Source of the DNA: Polyangiaceae bacterium | GTDB taxonomy: Bacteria; Myxococcota_A; Polyangia; Polyangiales; Polyangiaceae | Direction: 5' to 3' | Assembly (NCBI GenBank): GCA_025937785.1 | Contig: JAICQQ010000021.1 | Location: 1-64,000, forward strand | Length of the DNA: 64,000 bases | In this document: positions 38,070 through 46,191 of the stretch, one piece after another | Numbering within the stretch: position 1 is the first letter of the stretch | How the letters are laid out: each line of letters begins with the position of its first letter | The notes under the pieces: model-generated | Told to the model about the DNA's origin: nothing | The model's database searches: none | What the model saw: the letters and a program-made list of their open reading frames with translations, nothing else | Made by a program: the position numbers and the translations under genes

Positions 38070-39148
38070 GCGCCGGCCAAGTAGCCCAGGACGAAGCCGA
38101 TGAGCCAGCTGAACCCAGCCACCACGAACACCCAGCCGAGCGGCAGCGCGCGCCGAGGAGTCGGCACGATGCGCACGTCCGGGACGGGCGCTGGCGAGAC
38201 GCGTCCGACCACGGGAGAGACCGCCGTCGACTCGCCACCAAAGCGACGCTCGGGCAAATGACCCCCGGTAGCGACGGCGCTGAGCGCGTCCCGCATTTCT
38301 CCCGCGCTCTGGAAGCGTGCCGCCGGCTCGCGTTCGAGGGCCTTCGAGAAGAACGGCTGCCAGTGCGCGAACTGCGGCGCCGCTTGCTCGATCGGGCGCG
38401 CATCGCCGAAGAGCACCGCCATCATGCGTTCGTATTCGGTCTGCCCTTCGAACGCGCGCTGGCCAGTGATGAGCTCGTAAAACAGCACACCGATGCTGAA
38501 CAGGTCCGAACGGTGGTCTGCATCCTTGCTGTTCTTGACTTGCTCCGGGCTCATGTAGCCTGGGGTGCCGAGCAGCATGCCGGTCTTGGTCTTGCGCGCC
38601 GACCCTCCCGCCGCCTCGATCGCCCTCGAAATGCCGAAATCTAGCAGGCGCACCCCGCGGTCTTGCCCGGGGCACAGGAACACGTTGTCCGGCTTGAGAT
38701 CTCGATGCACGACGCCCACGGCGTGCGCCGCCGCCAGCGTATCCAAAAGCGCCAGGGTGATCTGCACGGCCTGCTCGACCGGCACCGGTCCGCGATTCAT
38801 CGTCGCGCTGAGCGGGTGGCCGACGAGCAGCTCCGTCACCAGGTAGGGTGTGCCGTCTTCGGCACGAAAGCCGCCGAACACACGCACCACACCCGGATGC
38901 TGGATGCGCTCGGCGAGCGGCGCTTCCGCCAGAAAGCGATCGACCACCTCCTGATCGCTCTTGAACTCGCTCTTGAGGACTTTGACCGCGACCGCGGGAG
39001 CGCCATCGTTGGGCTCCGCGCGAAACACACTGGCAAGCCCACCTTCGCCGAGCACTGCCGCCAGTCGGTAGCGCTGATTCAGGACGGCGCCGACGAGCGC
39101 CGCCGCCTCCGTCGACACGTTCAAGCGGGCGCCATCCCGGGTTTCCAT
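38066..39148 (-). CDS. Ser/Thr protein kinase with C-terminal membrane anchor
   Basis: 360 aa. Kinase domain about 28-290: GEGGLASVFRAE, VAVKVLKSEF, VVHRDLKPDN near 149, LDFGIS near 170, GTPGYMSPEQ. A short linker ends in one helix (LGWVFVVAGFSWLIGFVLGY) near 332-356, with almost nothing outside the membrane, so it has no external sensor of its own. Its start overlaps the end of the redoxin gene by 28 nt and its end overlaps the dipeptidase start, which points to strict co-expression. Confidence 0.92.
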   Translation of the reverse strand: METRDGARLNVSTEAAALVGAVLNQRYRLAAVLGEGGLASVFRAEPNDGAPAVAVKVLKSEFKSDQEVVDRFLAEAPLAERIQHPGVVRVFGGFRAEDGTPYLVTELLVGHPLSATMNRGPVPVEQAVQITLALLDTLAAAHAVGVVHRDLKPDNVFLCPGQDRGVRLLDFGISRAIEAAGGSARKTKTGMLLGTPGYMSPEQVKNSKDADHRSDLFSIGVLFYELITGQRAFEGQTEYERMMAVLFGDARPIEQAAPQFAHWQPFFSKALEREPAARFQSAGEMRDALSAVATGGHLPERRFGGESTAVSPVVGRVSPAPVPDVRIVPTPRRALPLGWVFVVAGFSWLIGFVLGYLAGA

Positions 39149-39690
39149 TTGATGTTGCAGCCGACGCTCGGCTTTTGGTCCATTGCGGGCCGAGCACCAG
39201 CCAGCAGCGCTTCGACCGCCGCGCGCACGTCCGCGCCGGTCACGGGTGCAGGCCGATTGGGTCGCGCCTCGTCGAACTGGCCCCGGTAAGCCAGCTTTCC
39301 GGCCGCATCGAACACATAAAACTCAGGAGTGCAGCGGGCGTCGAACGCGCGGGCAGCGGTTTGGGCTTCGTCGAAAAGATAGGGGAACGTATAGCCGTGC
39401 CGTCGAGCGTCCTCGGCCATCGCCACCGGCCCGTCCATGGGGTGAGTGGTGACGTCGTTCGCGCTGATCGCCACCAAAGCTACGCCCCGGTCCTTGCAGT
39501 AGCGCCCGAACTCACTCAAGCCCGCCTTGATGTGCACGACGAAGGGACAATGGTTACAGATGAAGGCCACCACGGCGACGGAGCCGGCCAGCGACGTCGA
39601 ACGCACGGTCTGGCCGGAGCTGGTATCTACCAGGGCGAACTCTGGTAGCGGCGTGCCCAATGGCAACATGCTGGACGGAGTGACTGCCAT
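39121..39690 (-). CDS. Thioredoxin-fold redoxin (AhpC/TSA-type)
   Basis: 189 aa, no signal peptide. Peroxiredoxin/thioredoxin-like fold with a CNHCP motif near residue 46 (VVAFICNHCPFVVH), then VALVAISANDVTTHPMDG and ARCTPEFYVFDAAGKLAYRG. The CxxC arrangement suggests a thiol oxidoreductase rather than a typical peroxidase. A further Cys lies in SVGCNIKW near the end. It lies between the transglycosylase and kinase genes of the same operon. Confidence 0.85.
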   Translation of the reverse strand: MAVTPSSMLPLGTPLPEFALVDTSSGQTVRSTSLAGSVAVVAFICNHCPFVVHIKAGLSEFGRYCKDRGVALVAISANDVTTHPMDGPVAMAEDARRHGYTFPYLFDEAQTAARAFDARCTPEFYVFDAAGKLAYRGQFDEARPNRPAPVTGADVRAAVEALLAGARPAMDQKPSVGCNIKWKPGMAPA

Positions 39691-39724
39691 GGAGAGTCCT
39701 TACGTCTGGCAAACGCCGAGGCTG

Positions 39725-42199
39725 CTACTGCGATACCTTGAGCGGCAACGTCATCGCGCCCTCGGCGAAATCCGGCTCGTAGAGTACCGCATAGGTCGCC
39801 CGGCTCGCCAGCACGCGTTTGGTGTAGCGGCGTGTTTCCCGGAACGGGATGCGTTCGACCCAGACATCGAAGTCGAAATGCGGCCGTTCTTTCAGCCAGC
39901 GTGCAGGACGCCCGGGACCGGCATTGTAGCCGGGGATCGCCAGGAGCGGGTTCTGCTCGAAGCGATCGATGAGGCTCTTTAGCGCACGAGCACCAAGCGC
40001 GATGTTGATCCCAGGACGCTTGAGCGATCGCGCATCGTAGGGCAGCCCCAGGGGTTTGGCGTAGATACGTGCCGTCGGCACGATCAGCTGCATCAAGCCG
40101 TGCGCGTTCGCGTGACTCACGGCGCTCGCGTCGAATTCGGACTCTTCCCGCATCACGCCGTAGATCAATGACTTCGGCAGCTGGTTCTTCTTCGCTTCGC
40201 GTTCGACGATGTCGAGGTACGGCTCTGGGAATGCGATCTGCCAGGCTTGCGCCCATTGCCCAGAAGGCCAGCGACCCAGCCAGTCGGTCAGGAGCCCCTT
40301 GGCCAGCGAGTGCGATAGCTTGACCGCTCCTGCCTTCGCGTAGAGCAGCGCGACCCCCCAGAGCAACTTCGAGTTGGCGTTGCCGTCGAAGAGTCCGAGG
40401 GCGCCCAACTCTTGTCGTGCCGAATCGAGTTCACCCACCCTGAGCAGCTCCATCCCGCGCAGGAACTCGGGAGTCGAAAACTCCGGGCGATTCTCGAACG
40501 AAAACGGCTGGGTTTTGGCGAGCTCGCCCGCGCGCGTGAGCGCGGCGCGGGCCCGGCCCGGGTCTGCGTGCTTCAGCCGCGAGTAAGCGTGAAGCATGTA
40601 GTACGAAAGCGGCAGCTCGGAGACCATGGCCTCGTACTCGTCCAGCGCCTTGTCGGGATGCTTCATCTCGGCCCAAGAGCGGGCCAGAAAATAGCGCTCT
40701 CGCCCCGAGTACTCTTGGCCGCGCGCGCTATCGCGGCCCGAGGTCAATTGCCGACCGAGCTCCAACACCGAGGCAGCGCCCGACCAATCGCCGCGATCGA
40801 TACGGCGCAGCGCCAGCTCGAACACACCGTCCATCACCATGTCGCCGCTGGGATAGTCGCGCGGCATGCTGCTCAAGAGCTCGGTGAACCGGGCTTCCAC
40901 CCCGAGCTCCAGATAGCTCTGCGCAGCATAGAGCCGAGCGTCGTCCGCCAGACGGTGCTGGGGCGCCTCCCGCTCGAGCTGTTCGAAGCGCTGAATCGCT
41001 TGCATGTCACGCCCGTCGGAGCGCGCATACTTGCCGCACAGATACAACACGCGCGCCCGAAAATCCGTGTCGCCCTGGCAGCGCGCGATTACGTCGCCCA
41101 GCGAGTCCGCAGCCTTGCCGAACTCATTGGCCACGGCGAGCGCCTTGGCGCGCAAGAGCCGCGCTTCGCAGGCGATGGGTCCGAAGCTCTCGGCCTTCCC
41201 CAAGCTCTTCAAGAGCTCGTCGGCGACCTCGACGGCCAGCGCATCTTGCCTGGCCTCCACCAGCACGCCCAGCCGATACAGCTCCTCCTCCGCCCGGGGC
41301 GCTTGAAAGCGCTGCCGCGCCGGCGGTGCCATCGCGAGCAACACCTGCTCGATGCTGCGTTGAGCGGACTCGCGAGACTTCGGATCGCGCGCGAAATCGG
41401 CGGCGGCGTTGCGCGCGTGTTTCAGTGCCGCGACGAGATCCGGCGCGGGCTCTTCGGACGAAGCGACGGTCTTTGCCGCGACCGCGGGCAACGCGACGCC
41501 CGCGGGTTCGTCACGATCGACGGCACTCGACTGGTAGCGCGCGAGCAGCGCCTGACTCAACCGCAGCGACACCAGACCGTGTTCGCTCGAGGCTCCCGCG
41601 GCGAGCTGCCGCTCCCAGGCGGCGATGGCCACGTCGTACTGACCCTCGAGCGACGCGGCTTCCGCCTCGAGCAGGAGCGCCGGCGCCGCGATAGCGCCGG
41701 ACTTGTCGACGCGCGCGAGATGACCGAGCGCACGGTCCGCCCTTCCGCGCCGGAGCTCGACACGCCCAGCACCCAAGCGGGCGTAGTCTCGGAGCGCCCA
41801 GGGCGCGGTAGCGGCCAGCTCGTATGAAGCGGCGGCCCCTTCGAGCTCTTGGGCCTGCTCGCGCAGGCGCGCCAGCAAGAACTGCCAACGCTTCACGTCG
41901 GCAGGCTCTGGCGGGTGCTCAGCCATGATGCTCTCGAGCAAACGCGCGGCGGCAGCGGGGTTTTCCTCTTCCAGCGCCTTTGCCACCTTGGAGAGCTCCG
42001 GCTTCGCCAACAATGGCGTGAAGCGCTCGAGCGAGAACGTGTCCGAGCCGTCTGCTGCGTCCGCCGGCACCCCGGTCGGCGCTGACTTCGCCGGCGGCAA
42101 GGCGGCAGCCTCACCAGCCGCTTGTCCCTTCCCGACTTGCTGTTGGCCGGAACATGATAAGAGGACGAGCGCGATCATCGGGCCCGCGTGCTGCTTCAT
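39725..42199 (-). CDS. Slt-type lytic transglycosylase lipoprotein with TPR-like helices
   Basis: 824 aa. Lipobox LLSC near residue 16 places it on a membrane. Residues about 60-620 are helical repeats of TPR or Slt70 superhelix type. The C-terminal SLT domain, about 650-790, has the catalytic Glu in YGVMREESEFDASAVS, then GLMQLIVPTARIY and LLAIPGYNAGPGRPARW. It cuts peptidoglycan glycan strands. The ATG overlaps the stop of the coiled-coil gene (ATGA). The superhelix may thread onto glycan chains as in E. coli Slt70. Confidence 0.92.
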   Translation of the reverse strand: MKQHAGPMIALVLLSCSGQQQVGKGQAAGEAAALPPAKSAPTGVPADAADGSDTFSLERFTPLLAKPELSKVAKALEEENPAAAARLLESIMAEHPPEPADVKRWQFLLARLREQAQELEGAAASYELAATAPWALRDYARLGAGRVELRRGRADRALGHLARVDKSGAIAAPALLLEAEAASLEGQYDVAIAAWERQLAAGASSEHGLVSLRLSQALLARYQSSAVDRDEPAGVALPAVAAKTVASSEEPAPDLVAALKHARNAAADFARDPKSRESAQRSIEQVLLAMAPPARQRFQAPRAEEELYRLGVLVEARQDALAVEVADELLKSLGKAESFGPIACEARLLRAKALAVANEFGKAADSLGDVIARCQGDTDFRARVLYLCGKYARSDGRDMQAIQRFEQLEREAPQHRLADDARLYAAQSYLELGVEARFTELLSSMPRDYPSGDMVMDGVFELALRRIDRGDWSGAASVLELGRQLTSGRDSARGQEYSGRERYFLARSWAEMKHPDKALDEYEAMVSELPLSYYMLHAYSRLKHADPGRARAALTRAGELAKTQPFSFENRPEFSTPEFLRGMELLRVGELDSARQELGALGLFDGNANSKLLWGVALLYAKAGAVKLSHSLAKGLLTDWLGRWPSGQWAQAWQIAFPEPYLDIVEREAKKNQLPKSLIYGVMREESEFDASAVSHANAHGLMQLIVPTARIYAKPLGLPYDARSLKRPGINIALGARALKSLIDRFEQNPLLAIPGYNAGPGRPARWLKERPHFDFDVWVERIPFRETRRYTKRVLASRATYAVLYEPDFAEGAMTLPLKVSQ

Positions 42200-42681
42200 G
42201 AGCGCCCCCGGGCGTCGTGGTGATAGAGCTCGAGCGCGTCGTCCTCTGCCTCGCGCTCGGTGACGCGCGCGACGGCCTGATCGAACCGCTGGCGATGGCG
42301 CCCGAGGGCGCTCTTTTGGGCTTGTGCCCGCGCGAGCTCCACCCGGGCTTCACGCTCCGCCTTTTCGGCGGCGAGTTCGTCTCGGCGGGCGGCGCAGAGC
42401 TCGCGCTTGCGCTCGGCCTCGCGCTGCTCGGCCCCCAACTCGAAGTCTGCCGATCGCGCGAGATCGACGACCCGCGCTTGCCCGGCCTCGAGCTGCCCTC
42501 GCTCGCTCGCGCGGGTCCGTTCCGCCCGAGCTCGCTCTTCGGCCAGGCTCACTTCCTTATCGGCACGCGCTTGAGCTGCGTGTCGCACCTTCAGTGCCTG
42601 GGTCGCGACGTCCCGCTCGTGCGCGTCGACTTGGAGCTGGCGCACGGCAGAGAGCGGCTCGAGCGGGTAGCGCGGTCTCAT
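42196..42681 (-). CDS. Coiled-coil protein, FliJ/YscO-like
   Basis: 161 aa, nearly all helical, rich in Ala, Glu and Arg with heptad-like spacing (ADKEVSLAEERARAERTRA). The opening MRPRYPLEPLSAVRQLQVDA resembles FliJ and YscO stalk proteins of flagellar and type III export, which are short coiled coils starting with a similar phrase. No export genes are nearby, so the link is weak. It heads the operon that runs to 36482. Confidence 0.55.
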   Translation of the reverse strand: MRPRYPLEPLSAVRQLQVDAHERDVATQALKVRHAAQARADKEVSLAEERARAERTRASERGQLEAGQARVVDLARSADFELGAEQREAERKRELCAARRDELAAEKAEREARVELARAQAQKSALGRHRQRFDQAVARVTEREAEDDALELYHHDARGRS

Positions 42682-43003
42682 GGTGGGACCCTACCGCACC
42701 TTGTTCGGCCGCGCGACTTCCAAGCGCCGATTTGACCGCTCGGGCGCGAGGGCAGCCGAAACTCCGGGAGCTCGACCTACCCCAAAGCTGTGCCCGGAGC
42801 TGTCCCCAGCGGCGCCCCGGGTGACTACGACGCTCATTCTAGCGGGGCCATGCACCGACATCGCCCGAGCTCGTGCGCAACGCTCGCGCTGCAAACCCCT
42901 CGCGCGATCACCCGTGTAGGTTTGCTCGGCACGCCGACTACAGCACCGGAGATTTCGTTATACATCTGCGCGCACGACGCTCGAGACTACTGAATTCGCT
43001 CGC
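42682..43003. other. Divergent intergenic region, no gene seen
   Basis: 322 bp between the starts of two divergent genes, so promoters for both should lie here. TTATAC at 42958-42963 resembles a -10 element for the rightward gene, but no matching -35 at the right distance is visible. Otherwise I see nothing. Confidence 0.4.
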
Positions 43004-43984
43004 ATGAACCGTTACTCTAGGAAGTTCATGCGTCGCCGCCTGCGCAAGTTCCTGGTCAAGCTATCTACCACTACCGTCGTACTGCTCGCTGTCGGGCACA
43101 CCAGCTTTCCGGCGGCACGCCCGCACCTGGCGCAAGCCGCGGTGAGCCGCGCCGAAAGCGCTGCACCCGTGACTCGCGTAGCGCCGAAAGCGATTGCTAG
43201 AGCGCCGGCCGTCGCGGCGGTCGAGGCCGATGCACCCAAGACGGTGCTCACCCGCTCCGCGAGCTGGTTCGTCTACCCCAAGGGTTGCGCGACCGTCGCG
43301 AAGGACTTCGATCTAGTGATTCACTTTCACGGCGCGCACACGACGATGATACCGCGGTATCTCAAGAGCAAGCTGAACGCCGTGCTGGTGATAGTGAACA
43401 AGGGCATCGGGTCGGGCGCCTACAGCGATGCCCTGGCGCTCCCCGGTGACGTCGACGGCCTACTCGATCGGATCCAAAAGACCGTCGCCGAAGAGTGCCG
43501 GCGTGAGCCGGTGGCCCCACGGAAGCTTGCGTTGAGCTCGTGGTCCGCGGGCTACGGTGCCGTGCAACAGTTCCTGCGCTTCCGGCCCGGCAAGGTCGAT
43601 GCGGTCCTGCTGTCGGACGGGCTGCACGTCGGGTTCACCGACGAACGCCAGCGCAAGGTGCGTGTGAGCCAAATGGAGGAGTTCTCGACGTTCGCCAAAA
43701 GCGCGGCGCGCGGCGAACACCTGATGGCCATCGCCCATTCGGCGATCACACCCAGCGAGTATGCCGGCTCCGGCGAGACCGCACTAGCGCTGGCCGAGCA
43801 AGCGCACGCCCCGTCGTGGCCGGTCATGAAGGAACGTTTTGGGATGACCCAGCTCACGGCGGCGCGCCGCGGTCAGTTCTTCGTCGATGGCTTCGCCGGC
43901 ACCGACAAAGCCGCCCATGCCCAACACCTGTATTCGATCGACCGCACCTCGTTCGCGCGTCTGCGCGACTATTGGGAGCGCTGA
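43004..43984 (+). CDS. Secreted alpha/beta hydrolase-like protein
   Basis: 326 aa. A basic N terminus and hydrophobic segment (LSTTTVVLLAVGHTSF) form a signal or anchor, followed by an Ala-rich linker. The core has VIHFHGAHTTMIP near residue 110 (oxyanion region) and a nucleophile elbow LALSSWSAGYGAV near 180 (GxSxG variant, SWSAG), then VLLSDGLHVGF. A late His (KAAHAQHLYSID) could complete the triad. Substrate unknown; an esterase acting outside the cytoplasm is plausible. Confidence 0.7.
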   Translation: MNRYSRKFMRRRLRKFLVKLSTTTVVLLAVGHTSFPAARPHLAQAAVSRAESAAPVTRVAPKAIARAPAVAAVEADAPKTVLTRSASWFVYPKGCATVAKDFDLVIHFHGAHTTMIPRYLKSKLNAVLVIVNKGIGSGAYSDALALPGDVDGLLDRIQKTVAEECRREPVAPRKLALSSWSAGYGAVQQFLRFRPGKVDAVLLSDGLHVGFTDERQRKVRVSQMEEFSTFAKSAARGEHLMAIAHSAITPSEYAGSGETALALAEQAHAPSWPVMKERFGMTQLTAARRGQFFVDGFAGTDKAAHAQHLYSIDRTSFARLRDYWER

Positions 43985-44141
43985 GCCGAAGCGCGCTTCC
44001 AATCCTCGAGTCCCGTGATTCGGCTCGAGTGCGACTTGGACCTTCATCGGCGCCATCCAACGCAGGGTAAAGGTTTCGCGTCGGGTTGCCGTGAGTAGGG
44101 GGCAGGGCCGAGCGCGCTCGAGCTCGGAAGGCAGCGACCCC

Positions 44142-44594
44142 ATGTTCAAATCCAAGAACACGAAAACCACCACGATTGTCGCCCGAGAGGCCCACTTCGA
44201 AGGCGCCCTCGAGCTTGGAGCCGGCGCACACATCGAGGGCTCGTTTCGAGGCTCGCTGACGGCCGAAGGTGAGCTCTCGGTCGGGCCCGACGGATCGGTC
44301 GAGGGGCGCCTCACCGCGCGCTCGCTCGTCATCGCCGGGCGCGTGCAGGGCACCGTCGTGGTCCACGAGACCCTGCGGGTTCTGGCTTCGGGTAAGGTCG
44401 AGGGACACGTTTACTACGGCTCGCTCGAGGTGGCGCACGGCGGCGCGGTGACTGGGCAGCTGCACCACGGCGCCCCTCCCGAGATCCATGCCCCTACCCA
44501 CGACGAACATGAAGAGCAAAGCGGTGTCGCCCCGGCTGTCGCGCGCGTCCCCGAGCTCGACAGCGCGACCCAACGAGCCGCCGGCGACCGGTGA
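44142..44594 (+). CDS. Bactofilin
   Basis: 150 aa from the ATG at 44142, with GGAAGG upstream; the frame opens at 44091 but the first 17 residues look non-coding. The beta-helical DUF583 core spans about 10-105 with the six-residue rung pattern: AHFEGALELGAGAHIEGSF, DGSVEGRLTARSLVIAGRV, SGKVEGHVYYGSLEVAHGG. Bactofilins polymerise into filaments under the membrane and position cell-wall or polar proteins. The stop overlaps the start of the SUMF1 gene (GTGA), indicating a functional pair. Confidence 0.9.
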   Translation: MFKSKNTKTTTIVAREAHFEGALELGAGAHIEGSFRGSLTAEGELSVGPDGSVEGRLTARSLVIAGRVQGTVVVHETLRVLASGKVEGHVYYGSLEVAHGGAVTGQLHHGAPPEIHAPTHDEHEEQSGVAPAVARVPELDSATQRAAGDR

Positions 44595-45484
44595 GCCGCG
44601 GCTTCCGCTTGCTCATCCTCGGCGACTCGGGCGGCCGAGTCCGCGAGCTCTGGGTTCCGCGTGTACTCGTGTTCGCGTTGGTCGGAGCGGGCTTCGCAGG
44701 CAGCGCCGCGCTCGGCGCCGGTGTGTTCGCGGCGGCGACCCGCGCCAGTCACGCCGCCAGCCATGCTCTGCCCGCCGCGCCCTTGGTACAGCAACTGAAA
44801 CGCCCCGCGGCCACTCCGCGCGCGGCCGCCGCCGTCGCCGCTACTCCCTGCCCCGACGGCATGCTGTTGGTCGAGGGGTCCTACTGCCCCAACGTACGCC
44901 AGAGTTGCGTGAAGCACGTCGACCCTGACGGCAGCGTGCTTCGCGCGCTACGCTGCGCCGAATACGCGAAGCCGAGCGTGTGCACCAGCAGCGAACGAGA
45001 AACGTTGCGTTTCTGCATCGATCGCGAGGAGTACAGCCCGACCCCACAGGCCAAGGCTTCGAACAACCAGACCCTCGCTGGCGCGGTGGCGGCCTGCGAG
45101 GCGCACGACAAGCGCCTGTGCTCGGAGAACGAGTGGACCTTCGCATGCGAAGGTGAAGCGATGCTCCCGTACCCGTATGGGTTCGAGCGACACGGCGCCC
45201 GTTGCAACACGGATCAAACGGATCTCGTGACCAGCAGCGGGGCACTCAGAGATCTCAGAGCGGAACCTGGAGCATTCCCGGAATGCGTGAGCCCCTTCGG
45301 TGTGCACAACATGTCCGGCAACGTCGAGGAGTACGTGCTCGCCAGCGACGGCAGTGCGCTGCGCAAAGGCGCCTACTGGCAACCCGGCGCGGCCCACTGC
45401 CGCGCCCGCCAGGCGCACACGGACAGTACCTACTCAGGAGTCGAAACGGGCTTTCGTTGCTGCGCGAACGCCGCACGCCCTTGA
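44591..45484 (+). CDS. Membrane-anchored SUMF1/FGE-fold protein paired with bactofilin
   Basis: 297 aa from a GTG overlapping the bactofilin stop. The N terminus FRLLILGDSGGRVRELWVPR plus a membrane helix (LVFALVGAGFAGSAALGAGV) resembles the anchor of M23 peptidases that accompany bactofilins. The outer part, about 85-297, is a SUMF1/formylglycine-generating-enzyme type fold: PCPDGMLLVEGSYC, RLCSENEWTFACEG, GVHNMSGNVEEYV and GFRCCAN. The catalytic Cys pair of true FGE (CHRSYC-like) is not seen; only AAHCRAR occurs there. So it is probably a binding or structural relative. It should be held at sites marked by the bactofilin. Confidence 0.8.
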   Translation: MSRGFRLLILGDSGGRVRELWVPRVLVFALVGAGFAGSAALGAGVFAAATRASHAASHALPAAPLVQQLKRPAATPRAAAAVAATPCPDGMLLVEGSYCPNVRQSCVKHVDPDGSVLRALRCAEYAKPSVCTSSERETLRFCIDREEYSPTPQAKASNNQTLAGAVAACEAHDKRLCSENEWTFACEGEAMLPYPYGFERHGARCNTDQTDLVTSSGALRDLRAEPGAFPECVSPFGVHNMSGNVEEYVLASDGSALRKGAYWQPGAAHCRARQAHTDSTYSGVETGFRCCANAARP

Positions 45485-45538
45485 ACCGGCAGGCTCGAAC
45501 AGCGGCGACGGCGCCCTGCTCAACCCGTCGCCCGGGTT

Positions 45539-46141
45539 TCAGTGCGCCGGTGCTGCGGCAGAGGCCGCCGCCGGGGCGCTGGCGCTGACCTTGAGCGGGT
45601 TGTTCTCTTCGAACGCGTCGATCTGCGCTTGGTACTCGTTGCGATCAGTGAGAGCTATCGACAGGAACAAGAGCACGAAGAGAAACGCGCTGAGAAACAC
45701 GGTCAGGTTGAACTTCTTGTCCCACACCAGGTGCATGAAGAAGGCCATCACCAGCCCAGCCTTCACCGTCGCGATGATCATGGCGACCACGAAGTTGCCT
45801 TGCGAGCCGAGGTCGACTGCCGTGACTACGACCGTGAACACCGTGAGCACGGTGAGCGCACCGAACACGCCCAACAAGAGCTTCACCGGCGTGACGTGGG
45901 CAAGCCCGTGAGCGTGCGCGTCGGCGGCGCGTGAGGCAGCGCGCTCGACGGCTCCCGCTCGCGGGGCGGCCTTGACGGGTATCGAGCGGCCAGCGTCGTC
46001 GTCATCGTCATCATCGTCGCCATGGCCGCCGTTGCCGTTGCTACCGGGGTCGCCAGCAGCCTCGTCGTCCGTACGGTCTGCCTCGTCGAGCGCTTCGTCG
46101 TCAGCAGGCTTCTTGGAGTCGTTGTCGTCTTTGTCCACCAT
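45539..46141 (-). CDS. Oxidase subunit IV (prokaryotic type), caa3 cluster
   Basis: 200 aa. An acidic, Asp-rich N terminus (about 70 residues, with a run of Asp), then three helices (LLLGVFGALTVLTVFTVVV, FVVAMIIATVKAGLVMAFFM, VFLSAFLFVLLFLSIAL). VKAGLVMAFFMHL is the COX4_pro signature. It ends in an Ala/Pro/Ser tail. Last gene of the act-caa3 operon; it converges on the SUMF1 gene. Confidence 0.87.
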   Translation of the reverse strand: MVDKDDNDSKKPADDEALDEADRTDDEAAGDPGSNGNGGHGDDDDDDDDAGRSIPVKAAPRAGAVERAASRAADAHAHGLAHVTPVKLLLGVFGALTVLTVFTVVVTAVDLGSQGNFVVAMIIATVKAGLVMAFFMHLVWDKKFNLTVFLSAFLFVLLFLSIALTDRNEYQAQIDAFEENNPLKVSASAPAAASAAAPAH

Positions 46142-46191
46142 GGGAAGTCTTCTCGATCCGAAGGTTTAGCGGTTCTCGGGTGCGCCCAGTC

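Noticed and set aside
37050-39197. Apparent kinase-dipeptidase fusion frame
   Set aside because: The upstream half is a shadow of the kinase; the dipeptidase has its own ATG overlapping the kinase stop.
44591-45484. Active formylglycine-generating enzyme
   Set aside because: The catalytic Cys pair is not present in the expected segment; only the fold is supported.
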